Source of the DNA: Apoda limacodes
Lineage: Eukaryota; Arthropoda; Insecta; Lepidoptera; Limacodidae
Assembly (NCBI GenBank): GCA_946406115.1
Contig: OX291542.1
Location: forward strand, 25,183,321 to 25,247,320
DNA length: 64,000 bases
Reading direction: 5' to 3'
The number at the start of each line of letters is the position of its first letter. Position 1 is the first letter of the stretch. Positions 32,926 to 64,000 of this stretch are shown one piece after another. The notes below the pieces were generated by a model that worked only from the letters and a program-made list of their open reading frames with translations, made no database searches and was not told the origin of the DNA. The translations under genes were made by a program, and so were the position numbers.

Positions 32926-35367
32926 AAGAATGTAAGGCTAAGCTTTCGCTCTATAGAGGTGCTTGACGAACTTGACTCGGACCACCGCCCTGTCGTCCTC
33001 CGATTAGGTTTCCCTTCGGACTCTCCTCCCGACACTAGAACCGTGACGGACTGGGATAAATTTGGGCAATTGCTCGAAAATCCCAGCTCGCCACATCTAG
33101 ATCGCGTTCCCAACGTTATCTCATCCGCGACCGATCTTAACGTAGCTATCGACTCACTCACTAGCCACCTGACCGCCACCGTTGGCGAGTGCTCACGACA
33201 GGTGCCGGTTGGTGATTATCACCACCTAATCCTGCCTCAGCACATCAGGTCGCTAATGACTGAGCGTAACGCGGCCCGCCGCGTTCGCGACCGCGCTCCC
33301 ACTATCGAAAATAAAGCTCGCTTCAACGACTTACACCGCCGTGTAAGAACCGCTGTAGCTGAGCTCCGCGCCCAACGTTTCGGTGATCTTATGGAGAACA
33401 TTTCTCCTTCTCACCAAGCTTATTGGCACTTAGCCAGAGCTCTAAAATCCGAAACCGCAAACTCTCTCCCTCCGTTAACTCGTCCCAACAATAGCGTTCC
33501 CGCGTTCAATGACGACGAAAAAGCGGATTGCCTAGCATCCAGCCTCCAAGCCCAATGTGCCTTAAGCACACAGCCTTTCGATCCCGATCACGTGCGCGAG
33601 GTAGACGGCGAAGTGGAGCGCAGAACTTCTCTGCCTCCACAAGACCCCCTGCCCCCTGTCACTGTCGACGAAGTCATACAGGTCATCAAAGACCTACGCC
33701 CCCGTAAGTCCCCCGGCGCAGACGGTATCTCTAACGATATCCTAAAGCGCCTCACTCTTCCCCTTATCTGCCTCCTAGTAGCGATCTTTAACGCTGCTAT
33801 GGAACATTGCATCTTTCCATCTCAATGGAAAGATGCAATCGTTATAGGCATCCATAAGCCCGGCAAAGCTCGTACCGAGCCGTCCTCCTATCGCCCTATA
33901 AGTTTACTAAAGGCCCTTGGTAAACTCTATGAACGCCTCCTTCTCGCCCGCCTACGGAACTCTATAGTCTCCAGAGGCATTTTAATAGACGAGCAGTTTG
34001 GCTTTCGTGCCAAACACTCATGCGTCCATCAAGTCCTCCGCATAACGGAACATATTCTTACTGGCTTCCAGCCAGCATTAGGTAAGACCCGTCACACGGG
34101 CGCTGTCTTCTTCGATGTAGCGAAAGCTTTCGACAAAGTCTGGCACAACGGTTTAATTTTTAAACTGTACAACTTTCAGTTGCCAGATCGTCTCGTGCTC
34201 ATCATACGAGACTATTTGTCGAATCGTAGCTTTCGCTACAGAGTTGAAGGCACTCTCTCCTCCCCCCGCCCCATAGAAGCAGGAGTCCCGCAAGGGTCCG
34301 TGCTCGCCCCCGTCTTGTACCTTCTGTACACTAACGATATCCCAAAAACGATAGGTACCCAATTAGCCCTCTATGCGGACGATACCGCTCTCTATACTAC
34401 CGATAGGCAAGTGAGTCGAATCACTGAGAGACTCCAATCCGCTATCACCGCCCTAGGCGAGTGGTTTCGGAAATGGAGAATCGAGGTGAATCCCGACAAA
34501 AGCTCTGCCGTCCTTTTCACCACAGGCAGCCCTCCGCGGCCAACTTCCCTCTCTCTCTTCGGTCGTGCCATTCCCTGGCAAAATAAGACCAAATATCTCG
34601 GTGTGACCATGGATAGACGTTTGAACTTCCACGCTCACACCAAAATAGTCAGAGACCGAGCCGCTTTTGTCCTCGGTCGTCTCTATCCCATGATAGGCAA
34701 GTATAGTAAGATGTCGCTTAGAAATAAGCTAAATCTATACACAACTTGCATCCGCCCCATACTAGCTTATGCTAGCGTAGTCTTTGCTCTGTCCAAGCGC
34801 AATCTCCACAAACTCCAGACCCTCCAAAACCGCTTTCTCAGAGCGGCCTCTGGAGCCTCTTGGTACGTTCGCAATGCGGACCTACACAGAGACTTCGAAC
34901 TTCCCACGATTCCCCAGTACTTTAAAGACTTGGCAATCCGCTTTTTCGAGCGTACGCAAAATCACCCGAATAGATTAGTTGTGCAATCCACGACGTACAT
35001 TCCCCCCGATCGTCCCCGTCGCGGTCGTAAAACTATACTCAGGCGGCCTCGGCACGTACTAACGTCCCCAGATGACGATCTCGCTGTCCGGATAGCGAGA
35101 TTAGTCTCTACTACGTCGACCCCGAATAGGGCCTCCCTCCAAACACGACGCCGACGTCCCCGGGTTCGTCGGCGCCCACAAGGATACACTAGGTATCAAA
35201 GAGTGCCGGGGCGCTTCTCGCCCCCACTCAATCGCAACCGCACCCGCGTAACGGGGAACTCCCCTCCTGGCGGTGACTCACCTTCGGGTTCGAGACTCAC
35301 GCCGGTCGAAGGGACGCCCCCGAGAGCGACAACCCAAGCCGAGGCTTCCCCCGCGGGAAGCCCTTGA
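32926..35367 (+). CDS. LINE B ORF2 fragment: endonuclease C-terminus and intact reverse transcriptase
   Basis: An open frame of about 813 codons from the truncation point to TGA. The frame continues 22 codons into flanking DNA, so the ATG at 32860 is not an element start. SIEVLDELDSDHRPVVL is the end of the APE-type endonuclease with its SDH motif. The RT follows: RKSPGADGI, SYRPISLL, DEQFGFRAKHS, motif A FFDVAKAFDKVWH, motif B AGVPQGSVLAP and motif C LYADDTALY, then the thumb (KTKYLGVTMDRRL). The last ~120 residues are very basic (RRRRPRVRRRPQ) and probably bind nucleic acid. All catalytic Asp residues of the RT are present. The missing N-terminal endonuclease makes the copy unable to move by itself. 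Confidence 0.9.
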   Translation, partial: KNVRLSFRSIEVLDELDSDHRPVVLRLGFPSDSPPDTRTVTDWDKFGQLLENPSSPHLDRVPNVISSATDLNVAIDSLTSHLTATVGECSRQVPVGDYHHLILPQHIRSLMTERNAARRVRDRAPTIENKARFNDLHRRVRTAVAELRAQRFGDLMENISPSHQAYWHLARALKSETANSLPPLTRPNNSVPAFNDDEKADCLASSLQAQCALSTQPFDPDHVREVDGEVERRTSLPPQDPLPPVTVDEVIQVIKDLRPRKSPGADGISNDILKRLTLPLICLLVAIFNAAMEHCIFPSQWKDAIVIGIHKPGKARTEPSSYRPISLLKALGKLYERLLLARLRNSIVSRGILIDEQFGFRAKHSCVHQVLRITEHILTGFQPALGKTRHTGAVFFDVAKAFDKVWHNGLIFKLYNFQLPDRLVLIIRDYLSNRSFRYRVEGTLSSPRPIEAGVPQGSVLAPVLYLLYTNDIPKTIGTQLALYADDTALYTTDRQVSRITERLQSAITALGEWFRKWRIEVNPDKSSAVLFTTGSPPRPTSLSLFGRAIPWQNKTKYLGVTMDRRLNFHAHTKIVRDRAAFVLGRLYPMIGKYSKMSLRNKLNLYTTCIRPILAYASVVFALSKRNLHKLQTLQNRFLRAASGASWYVRNADLHRDFELPTIPQYFKDLAIRFFERTQNHPNRLVVQSTTYIPPDRPRRGRKTILRRPRHVLTSPDDDLAVRIARLVSTTSTPNRASLQTRRRRPRVRRRPQGYTRYQRVPGRFSPPLNRNRTRVTGNSPPGGDSPSGSRLTPVEGTPPRATTQAEASPAGSP

Positions 35368-35490
35368 GCGTTGGGCGCTATATGGGCTGAGGCTCCTTCA
35401 GAGTCTCGCCCCAAAAGTCCGGTGAAGCAGTAATGGCTGCAACAGCCAACTGCATAGTCAGCTCAGAAAAAAAAAAAAAAAAAAAAAAAA
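32926..35490 (+). mobile_element. 5'-truncated Jockey-clade LINE (LINE B) with poly(A) tail
   Basis: A LINE copy cut off within the endonuclease domain. It keeps an uninterrupted ORF2, a ~100-bp 3' UTR and 24 A residues at 35467-35490. ATTTCA occurs directly before (32920-32925) and after (35491-35496) and is a candidate target duplication, which fixes the 5' border. It is markedly more GC-rich than its surroundings. Other pieces of the family lie at 2486-2635, 49661-49926 and 50470-51345. The clean ORF and tail make it the youngest LINE in the window. Confidence 0.9.
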
Positions 35491-35918
35491 ATTTCATTTT
35501 AACTATTTTAGTCAGTAAATCATGTATGTTTCGTACCCAAGTTTCAAAAAATATTGAAAAACTGATCAGCCCAGCCTTATAATTCCACCAACTTTCTATT
35601 AATTCAGGAAAAACCGCCAGAATGTTTTGTAATAAATAAAAAAAAGTTTAGTGTCACCAAGACCTCGAATAACGTCTACCTACCTCTATGTTTTTAAAAA
35701 AATAACGCTATATATTACTTTAATGAGTTTATAGTTTCATATCGATGATGATAGCTCAAAATATGCAATGATGTTTTAAGCTACATCCCGACCTCAGTAT
35801 ACTTATAGGTAGGTTTTTACTACTATTATATATATACTATTTACTATAATTTCTTGTTTTTTTATAGACAGTTTAATCGTTTTGAATATCCTTGCAGTAA
35901 ATAGTAAATTGCTCCACA

Positions 35919-36019
35919 GGGGTCGAAAGGAACCTTTTTAGGCATGAGATGGTTTAGTGCAAGAGCGTAGGGCGAGGGCGCTGATAGTTCGAGTGCCTAA
36001 ATAGGTTCCTTTCACCCGA
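35919..36019. repeat. Small foldback repeat
   Basis: The arm GTCGAAAGGAACC then TTTTTAGGCA (35919-35944) is nearly complementary to 35994-36019, with a GC-rich loop of about 50 bp. It is probably a short MITE or hairpin repeat. Confidence 0.65.
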
Positions 36020-37324
36020 GGTAAACACTCTGCTTTTCATTTCGAATATCAGGAAAGTAAATAAAAACCCGATAAGTTAAACATAGTAGATTTTATTAAA
36101 ACATTTATAAATAATATAGTAGAAATACTTATTTAATTTTTATCAAAATTAGATGCCACTACTGTTAGCCTCTTCTTCAGTGAAATCAGGCGTTAAATCC
36201 ATATCTGAATCTGAAGAACTAATTTTTTACAAATCTGTTAGTAATTACCATTCGACAACACAACTGAAGATTATATTCCCGCTTTCCCGCCTTTTTTATG
36301 TTTCTTTTTCGGTAGCAATTTACCAACCAGTATTTTTTTATCAATGAAAGTGTTACATATTTAGCTCAAGTCTATGTTTTCACAAGAGGGCACATAAATA
36401 GGAACATGTGACTTTCACAATAATTACTTTTTACTAAATAAATTAAATGTACAAAAATCTGTACAATGATAATAATAATATGTATATTAATGTGCACACA
36501 AAAAAAATACAATTTTCTATGGGTTTATGAATAAAAATTAAAATCTAAAACATGTTGTTTGAAAATTAATAAATGGGTACGCTTTGGTCAATGGTAAGAG
36601 TAAAAAAAGAAATCTTAACTGAGTCCAGATCCGTGTGTGTTCATGTGGGTTCCCTGAACTCTTGCTCGAGGAGGAGAATCTAATGTAGTGGCATTTCGTG
36701 GAAAAACTCTGAGATAAATGCGAAGTACGCTGGCTTCAACTGATTCCAGGTGGAGATTATGTTTCGTCCAGGACTTCAGTCGGGAGTGGCAAAGCTGGAC
36801 GTGAAGACGAAATCCTGATTTGGGTTTTTTTCGAAAAAATAAAAAAAAATAGAAAATTAAAGGTTGAAGCGATACGTACTCGCGGCACTTTCTTCAGATT
36901 TGAAATTTCGGCGAACTATCGATACGGACAGTTTTGTTAGATCGCTTACGCCTTGGGAAAAAAATATTTGATTAGTGTGAGTGAAAAAAGAAGGCGTGGT
37001 TAATCGTTTTGCGGTGCGCGTTACCATAAAAGGTAACGAGAGAAGCAAAAAAAGAAATGAAAATAGAGTTTGTGTACTGACTTAGTTGTTAGTAGTGAAT
37101 GACGTAGTATGATGTTGTAGATAGAAAGTGTGGCCATACCTAATGAGTTGACTTGTAAATAGGCAAAATATTGAGCAGTCGGTATGAGTAAGTATTGTTA
37201 AGTTTAAGAGTGATGGGATAAATAATTAAATTAGGAATTAATAATAGAAGTTAAAGAAATAAATACTAATAAATACACACGGATATGACACTTATCCTCA
37301 TATACGTGACAATGAAAATTAATT

Positions 37325-37800
37325 AATCGGCCAAGTCCCCGTTGGATTTGCACATTAAGTGTTCCGTACCATTATCTATAAAAATGGCATAAAAATCACG
37401 TTTGTTGTATGGGAGCCCCCCTTTAATATTTCTTTATTTTAATTAAATTATTTTATTTTTGAAGTAATATATAAATAAATATCCTGTGAATATTTTAAGC
37501 GTCTACCTATTGCTGTTATCAATATCGAACAAAAACGACCAAAAAATCACGTTTGTTGTATGGGAGCCCCCTTGAATATTTATTGTATTCTGTTTTTAAG
37601 TATTTGTTGTTATAGCGGCAACAGATATACATATTAGGCAATACATCTTATTTGAAAGTTTCAACTGTCTAACTATCACGGTTCATGAGATACAGCCTGG
37701 TGACAGACGGACGGACGGACGGACGGAAGGACGGACGGAAGGACGGACGGACAGTGGAGTCTTATTAATGGGTATCGTTTTTTACCCTTTGGGTACGGTC
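37325..37800 (+). repeat. GCCAAGTGCGAGTCGG repeat family, copy 3, with expanded GACG run
   Basis: The longest copy, with two ATCACGTTTGTTGTATGGGA blocks. An expanded tetranucleotide tract GGAC/GGAA at 37705-37752 takes the place of the three or four GACG units seen in copy 1. Confidence 0.75.
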
Positions 37801-38114
37801 CCGTTTTTTACCCTTGGACAGATTGCTTCCCAGGTACGAAAAGTCTGTCCTCATACACAATATATTCTTTGTATAACTCTAAGCCCTCTTAAAGGTCAGG
37901 TACCTATTATTATTATTTTAGGTCCATACCTATAGGTACAACATAGATCAATAAAGGATTAAATTTAATTTTTTCGCTCACCCATTGCGTAGTTATCGTT
38001 TGATAGGTTTTCAAAAATGTATGAGATTTTTAGCTGTATCTCTCAGGTTCATACTTTGCAATTGTTTTAGATTCCAAACCTTAAGATTTGTGTGAAATTA
38101 CATAAGTGTTTTAG

Positions 38115-38195
38115 ATCCTTTGCAGCCTTTATACATCCCCACTGTTAGGGCACGGCATACCCTCACCTGGGGCATAAAATAAAGAATAAATAATA
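38115..38195 (-). repeat. Fragment of tRNA-type SINE family E (tail)
   Basis: CAGCCTTTATACATCCCCAC and GGGCACGGCATACCCTCA match the tail region of the fuller copy at 43575-43885. Confidence 0.6.
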
Positions 38196-38284
38196 AAAAA
38201 TAAAAAAAAAATCTTGCAGTTAATGTGTACAGAGGCGAACTAAATGCATTTAGCCTTCTTTTTCAGTTAACTTTTGGTAAAAAG

Positions 38285-39775
38285 TTTTCTTTTTTTATAC
38301 CACTTGGGTGGCAAACAAGCTTGCGGTCGGCTAGATGGTAAGCGGTCACCGCAACCTACGCTTGCATTATCTGGAGCATCACTCGCGCGTTGTCGACCCT
38401 TAAAAAACCCCATTCTGTAATCCTTGGAGAAAACCTTGGTAGGGAGCTCATTCCACAACAGGAAGGCAGAAAGTTTCTCTGCAACCGCACTGTACGTGAC
38501 TTTTGGGTAAGGTATGAGGATGAATTCTCTGCGGATGGCGAGCGGTGATCGAGCTGGTAGCAAGGAGGCGTGGGCATCGTTTCAAACAATTTCACAGAAC
38601 ACATCCTATTATACAAGCGGCAGCCCGCCCGCCCAGAGATGGCAGCAGCACTCCACTTGTGACTTGTAAAGCAATAAAATTTGCCCCGAGGCACAGTACT
38701 GCTTCACTCTGTACTCCAAGATTTTTGGACGCCAGCTTCACCTTGTTTTGCAAATGATCTCGGAACTTAACATAACTGGAGATGCATAACACCAAGGATG
38801 CCAATGCTCTTGGAGATGATGAGGGGTCCGTTCTGGAACTGTGGGACCTCAGTAAATGGGGTTTTCCTAGCAGTGAATGCGCAGACTTGTGTCATCGTAA
38901 GGTCTTATCCTTTTCCTCCACAACGGAACGAGTGATGTTTGCACGGCCCGTGTAATAAGCCGTAGCCGTAGCCGTGCGTAGCAATGTGTGTTTCAAGGTT
39001 AAAATGTCATTGATATGCATACATATAGTAGACATGGCAGGATAACAGCGTAGTTGACAGCACAGAGCCTTGCGGGACACCAGCATTAATGTCCATCAAT
39101 TACGACTCGTATGCGTCTGCCGGTCAGATAGCTATCCACCCATTTGCACAAGTCTGTAAGATGGCAACTTCGATACAGGGCTGTAGCTAGAGTTGAATCT
39201 AAGGTAGGGCAGCGGTGGTTTCATGTAGGGCACATGTAATTTTAGTAGGTAGTAGGTAATTGGGTGGGAGCGCGGGAAAACAAGAGCAAAATGGTACCAT
39301 ACACACTTTAAATGCCACCATAATGTAGCCATTTTGCATTTAATCTATGGGCTTCAGAATTAATTTGATAGATGTCGCTAGTAGTAAGGAATATTTTTTT
39401 TTATTAATTTATATTACGGGAAAACAATTTATATAAATTTTACCCTAGTTTATGGTATTTATAGTGTAGGGCATTAGTATTTCAAGCTAGGGCATTGCCC
39501 CACAATGCCCACCCTTAGCTACGGCCCTGCTTCAACAGAAAACCCCGGTGCCAGACCCGACCGAACGCCTTCGCTATGTCCAAGCTACATGGCAATGCCT
39601 CCCCTGACTCTCAATGGCTAGTGCCCATCGGTGTCTCAGATACACTAGAAGGTCACCGGTCAAGCAAATGTGGCAAAAGGCGTGTTGACGGTCGCTAACC
39701 AGGTCGTGTTTTTCAAGGTATTGAAGCTGTATTTTCACCACACGCTCTATCACCTTGGAGAGAAAAAGATAATAG
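38285..39775 (-). mobile_element. Decayed non-LTR retrotransposon (LINE C), interrupted by an hAT MITE
   Basis: The minus strand reads SKVIERVVKIQLQYLEKHDL, HAFCHICLTGDLLVYLRHRWA (about 39560-39770). After the MITE come VDSYLTGR-like residues, AGVPQGSVLSTTLL and HINDIL (about 39000-39110). Then follow the C-terminal region VTYSAVAEKLSAFLLWNELP and a 3' end matching the tails at 61160-61320 and 62955-63200. It belongs to the broad Jockey/I/LOA group. Frameshifts and stops are frequent, and motif A is lost. Relics with this 3' end recur in later introns. Confidence 0.75.
39176..39529. mobile_element. hAT-type MITE inside LINE C
   Basis: 354 bp with terminal repeats CAGGGCTGTAGCTA and TAGCTACGGCCCTG. 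The flanks CTTCGATA (39168-39175) and CTTCAACA (39530-39537) agree at six of eight positions, as expected for an aged 8-bp target duplication. It splits the LINE C reverse transcriptase, so it inserted later. There is no coding capacity. Confidence 0.85.
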
Positions 39776-39789
39776 CGATTGGCTTCAGT

Positions 39790-39905
39790 GTAGGTACCTA
39801 ATTGAAAAATTAAGATAATAACTCATTGGTACACGCCGTACTGTCGAACCGCCAGCCCTCACAACGTGGGGCAGATACTGTAACTACTAGGCCACCACAC
39901 CGGAT
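39790..39905 (-). repeat. SINE family E fragment (tRNA-like head)
   Basis: Contains ACTCATTGGTACACGCCGTA and a degenerate CGAACC B-box complement, then TAGGCCACCACACCGG, matching the head of the 43575-43885 copy. Confidence 0.55.
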
Positions 39906-40764
39906 TTTCTGATATCAGCTATAATTTCTTATTCTATGGAACCGTAAGTAAAAGCGTAAATGCTACACTGAGGGCTTGTTTTGTTATAGTTAGCAAAAAA
40001 GTTTTTTAGTTTCTTCCTTTCAGCTCTTTAGTGATGCCGACCAGCAGTATATCGTTATACGAAAGCGCCATCGGGCACAATGTATTTTAGTGATTAATCC
40101 ATGAGGGTGCTGTCGGCTAATCGAAGTCGACTGATGAACTCACTGATTATTTTTAATGCCATTTCCTTGTCACCACAGAAGCTTAAAGAAATCTTCCATC
40201 GTAGTGGTAAACAGTTTCAGAGAAATCACTTTTTTTTTTGTTTTACATCTTTCTGCAGTTGGACTTGTTTTGTGCAACTGAACTTGTATTCAAATAGGCT
40301 CTGTTATACAAACATTCTTAACTTCCGATGTATTGATAGTTAATGTCGCACCGCGCTGGAGAGCCTATTGGAACACACAGGTATCGATGGAATCGAAAAC
40401 CTTTTAATAGTCCACGAAGGCTCTATATCATGTGGAGCATTAGTAGAGATTGAAAATCGGTTTGATTTTGTATAAGAATCTCATATTTTCATACTACATA
40501 ATAATTCAGGCATAAAGGCCGATAATATTCTCTTGCTCAATGAATCTGCTTGCTAATTTGTTAAATATAGTTCATAAGCAAGCAAAACAAAGCTGGTTTC
40601 GCCGGTAAGGCAGCTTAGTAGAGTACCTAAATATGTGTGAGATATAAACATTACACTCTCACTGGTTAGTTAACTCCATAAAATATACGGATATCTCTGC
40701 GTAAAGAACTTGGTCTAAATAAAAATATAAAAGATCTAATGTCTCCATTTCGTTACTAAGCTTT

Positions 40765-40905
40765 TATAGCCTTCATACGTCACTACTGTTGCATGGGCCA
40801 CCGGCCTATCTTATCTTGGGCGAGAGGGATTTGTGCCATAGCCAGTGAGTCGTATAAACTAAACAATATTCTTGAGAAATTTAGAAAAATACTCATTAGT
40901 ATATG
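40765..40905 (-). repeat. SINE family E fragment
   Basis: CTTCATACGTCACTACTGTT and TTGTGCCATAGCCAGTGAG, then ACTCATTAGTATATGACGGG, a shortened copy of the same repeat. The hAT MITE at 40942 follows almost directly. Confidence 0.55.
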
Positions 40906-40941
40906 ACGGGGTGAGAAAGCTCGACAGAACGCGAGGCAGAT

Positions 40942-41217
40942 CAAGGGCGAATCCAGAACAAAAGTTTAGGGGGGGCCCCCCGGCGATCATAAGATCTGAA
41001 GGTATTTTTTGAACTTTGAATCTGCAAACGTAACTTACCTAATCGACCCAGCTCGTGCAGTTTTTGAATAATTAAATATACAAACCCAAGTAACTCCAAG
41101 TATTTTTTATATGTAATTTATATGTAATAAAAGTTATATATTTAAAAAATGTTACAATTCATTTCTTCCTCGACCTTCTTTAGGGGCCCCGATCGCCCCA
41201 CGCTGGATCCGTCCCTG
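40942..41217. mobile_element. hAT-type MITE with perfect 8-bp target duplication
   Basis: 276 bp with ends CAAGGGCGAATCCAG and CTGGATCCGTCCCTG. AGGCAGAT flanks it exactly at 40934-40941 and 41218-41225. The right border is only 62 bp from the acceptor of the first coding exon of the zinc-finger gene. There is no coding capacity. Confidence 0.9.
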
Positions 41218-41279
41218 AGGCAGATAGGTCATCATCGACCCTAAGTATATAATCTTAAATATTATTATTATTGTTTCAG

Positions 41280-63479
<22,200 letters not shown>

Positions 63480-64000
63480 GGATAATGCAAAAAGCCGCAA
63501 GTTTTTAACTGTTTGCATAATATGGTCAACAAATGAGGTTGCGACTATGTAGACAACACTCATTGACTAACCACGGTTAAACTTTCCTACATTTATTATG
63601 GAATTCTATTACTTTTCATTTATCCCCGTAATAATATCACTTACAGTCGGATCCTTGCAGGGACAGACTAGCTATCAATGCGCAAGCAGATGTTTACTTA
63701 TATAGCTTTTTTCCTAGGAGCACCACTGTTTTAGGCAACCAGTCAGTCAATGCCAGGTCATGGTCGTAGTCAATCATGACCGTAGGTAAAAGGGTAGCTT
63801 TGGGGATTCAAATCCCCTCCGAAATTTTAAATAAGGTTACCAGTTATTTTTTCTAAAGAAATTTATCAGTCCAGCGCTAGACTCCAGAAGTCCAAAGTTC
63901 TGCCTTAAGTTAATTCCTGTCTACAGCATTGTAATCAATCTGCAGTATTGATGATAAAATTAGTCGTACGTTGGTCGACACCACCGATGCGTTGGAAGAT
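63480..64000. other. Downstream of the zinc-finger stop codon
   Basis: The 3' UTR of the zinc-finger gene should begin here. No canonical AATAAA was found before the window ends; AAATAAG near 63826 is the nearest. GGGGATTCAAATCCCC near 63797 looks like a tRNA T-arm, but no cloverleaf surrounds it. Confidence 0.45.

Larger units (their letters stand above)
35491..40941. other. Intergenic region between LINE B and the zinc-finger gene
   Basis: No host gene was identified. Contents are a foldback (35919-36019), copy 3 of the GCCAAGTGCGAG repeat (37325-37800), a LINE relic with an inserted MITE (38285-39775) and SINE pieces (38115-38195, 39790-39905, 40765-40905). A minus-strand frame at about 36150-36240 reads an acidic SSSDSDMDLTPDFTEEE tail to a stop, but has no partner exon. 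The first, untranslated exon of the zinc-finger gene may lie here. Confidence 0.5.

Noticed and set aside
32860..35367. 835-codon open frame as a host gene
   Set aside because: It is a LINE reverse transcriptase (FFDVAKAFDK, YADD) with poly(A) tail and further copies in the window. The first 22 codons are flanking DNA.
36150..36350. Acidic C-terminal tail SSSDSDMDLTPDFTEEE as the end of a gene
   Set aside because: The frame is interrupted upstream and no exon chain leads to it. It could be a processed pseudogene fragment, but that cannot be shown.
37070..37311. Solo LTR
   Set aside because: A TGT...ACA-like outline with an internal AATAAA was noticed, but there is no second copy, no target duplication and no retroviral-type coding sequence nearby.
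38267..38694. Overlapping ~100-codon minus-strand frames as a gene
   Set aside because: They are the C-terminal region and 3' end of LINE C, repeated at 61160 and 62955.

Overview
This is a nuclear window from an insect, most likely a moth or butterfly (Lepidoptera). It is AT-rich, its genes are split into short exons by introns of up to about 16 kb, and it is crowded with transposons and SINE-like repeats of types familiar from lepidopteran genomes. Nothing bacterial or viral is present. I rebuilt three host genes exon by exon. Their splice phases are consistent throughout, but no species can be named from the sequence.

(1) 840-31485, minus strand: the N-terminal ~577 codons of aquarius (AQR, intron-binding protein of the spliceosome) in 12 exons. 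The start codon is at 31485 and the gene runs off the left edge, so the helicase motor lies outside. (2) 12440-20428, plus strand: a complete eight-exon Methuselah-like G-protein-coupled receptor of 483 residues, lying antisense inside the 15.9-kb sixth intron of AQR. (3) 41280-63479, plus strand: a ten-exon C2H2 zinc-finger gene of about 551 residues that I cannot name. Its six C-terminal fingers are canonical and its N-terminal ones are degenerate. One of its introns appears to use a GC donor.

Most of the rest is mobile DNA, much of it nested. An hAT transposon (2033-7832) sits in AQR intron 9 and is split by a Jockey-type LINE and by a 150-bp LINE tail. A pogo/Tigger relic (13151-13795) lies in the receptor's first intron. 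A 5'-truncated Jockey-clade LINE with an open RT frame and poly(A) tail (32926-35490) lies between AQR and the zinc-finger gene. A third LINE relic (38285-39775) is interrupted by an hAT-type MITE, and a second MITE with a perfect 8-bp target duplication abuts the first zinc-finger exon. Zinc-finger introns carry another LINE relic (46550-48260), a 2.7-kb element with ~320-bp inverted arms around LINE fragments (49192-51913), a TIR element inserted in a tRNA-type SINE (56705-57777), and two copies of a further MITE. Two repeats resemble 5S rRNA and may be 5S-derived SINEs.

I see no CRISPR array, operon, bacterial system or intact tRNA/rRNA gene. The most informative points are the nested antisense receptor, the layered transposon insertions, the long-armed inverted repeat, the 5S-like SINEs and the GC-AG intron.
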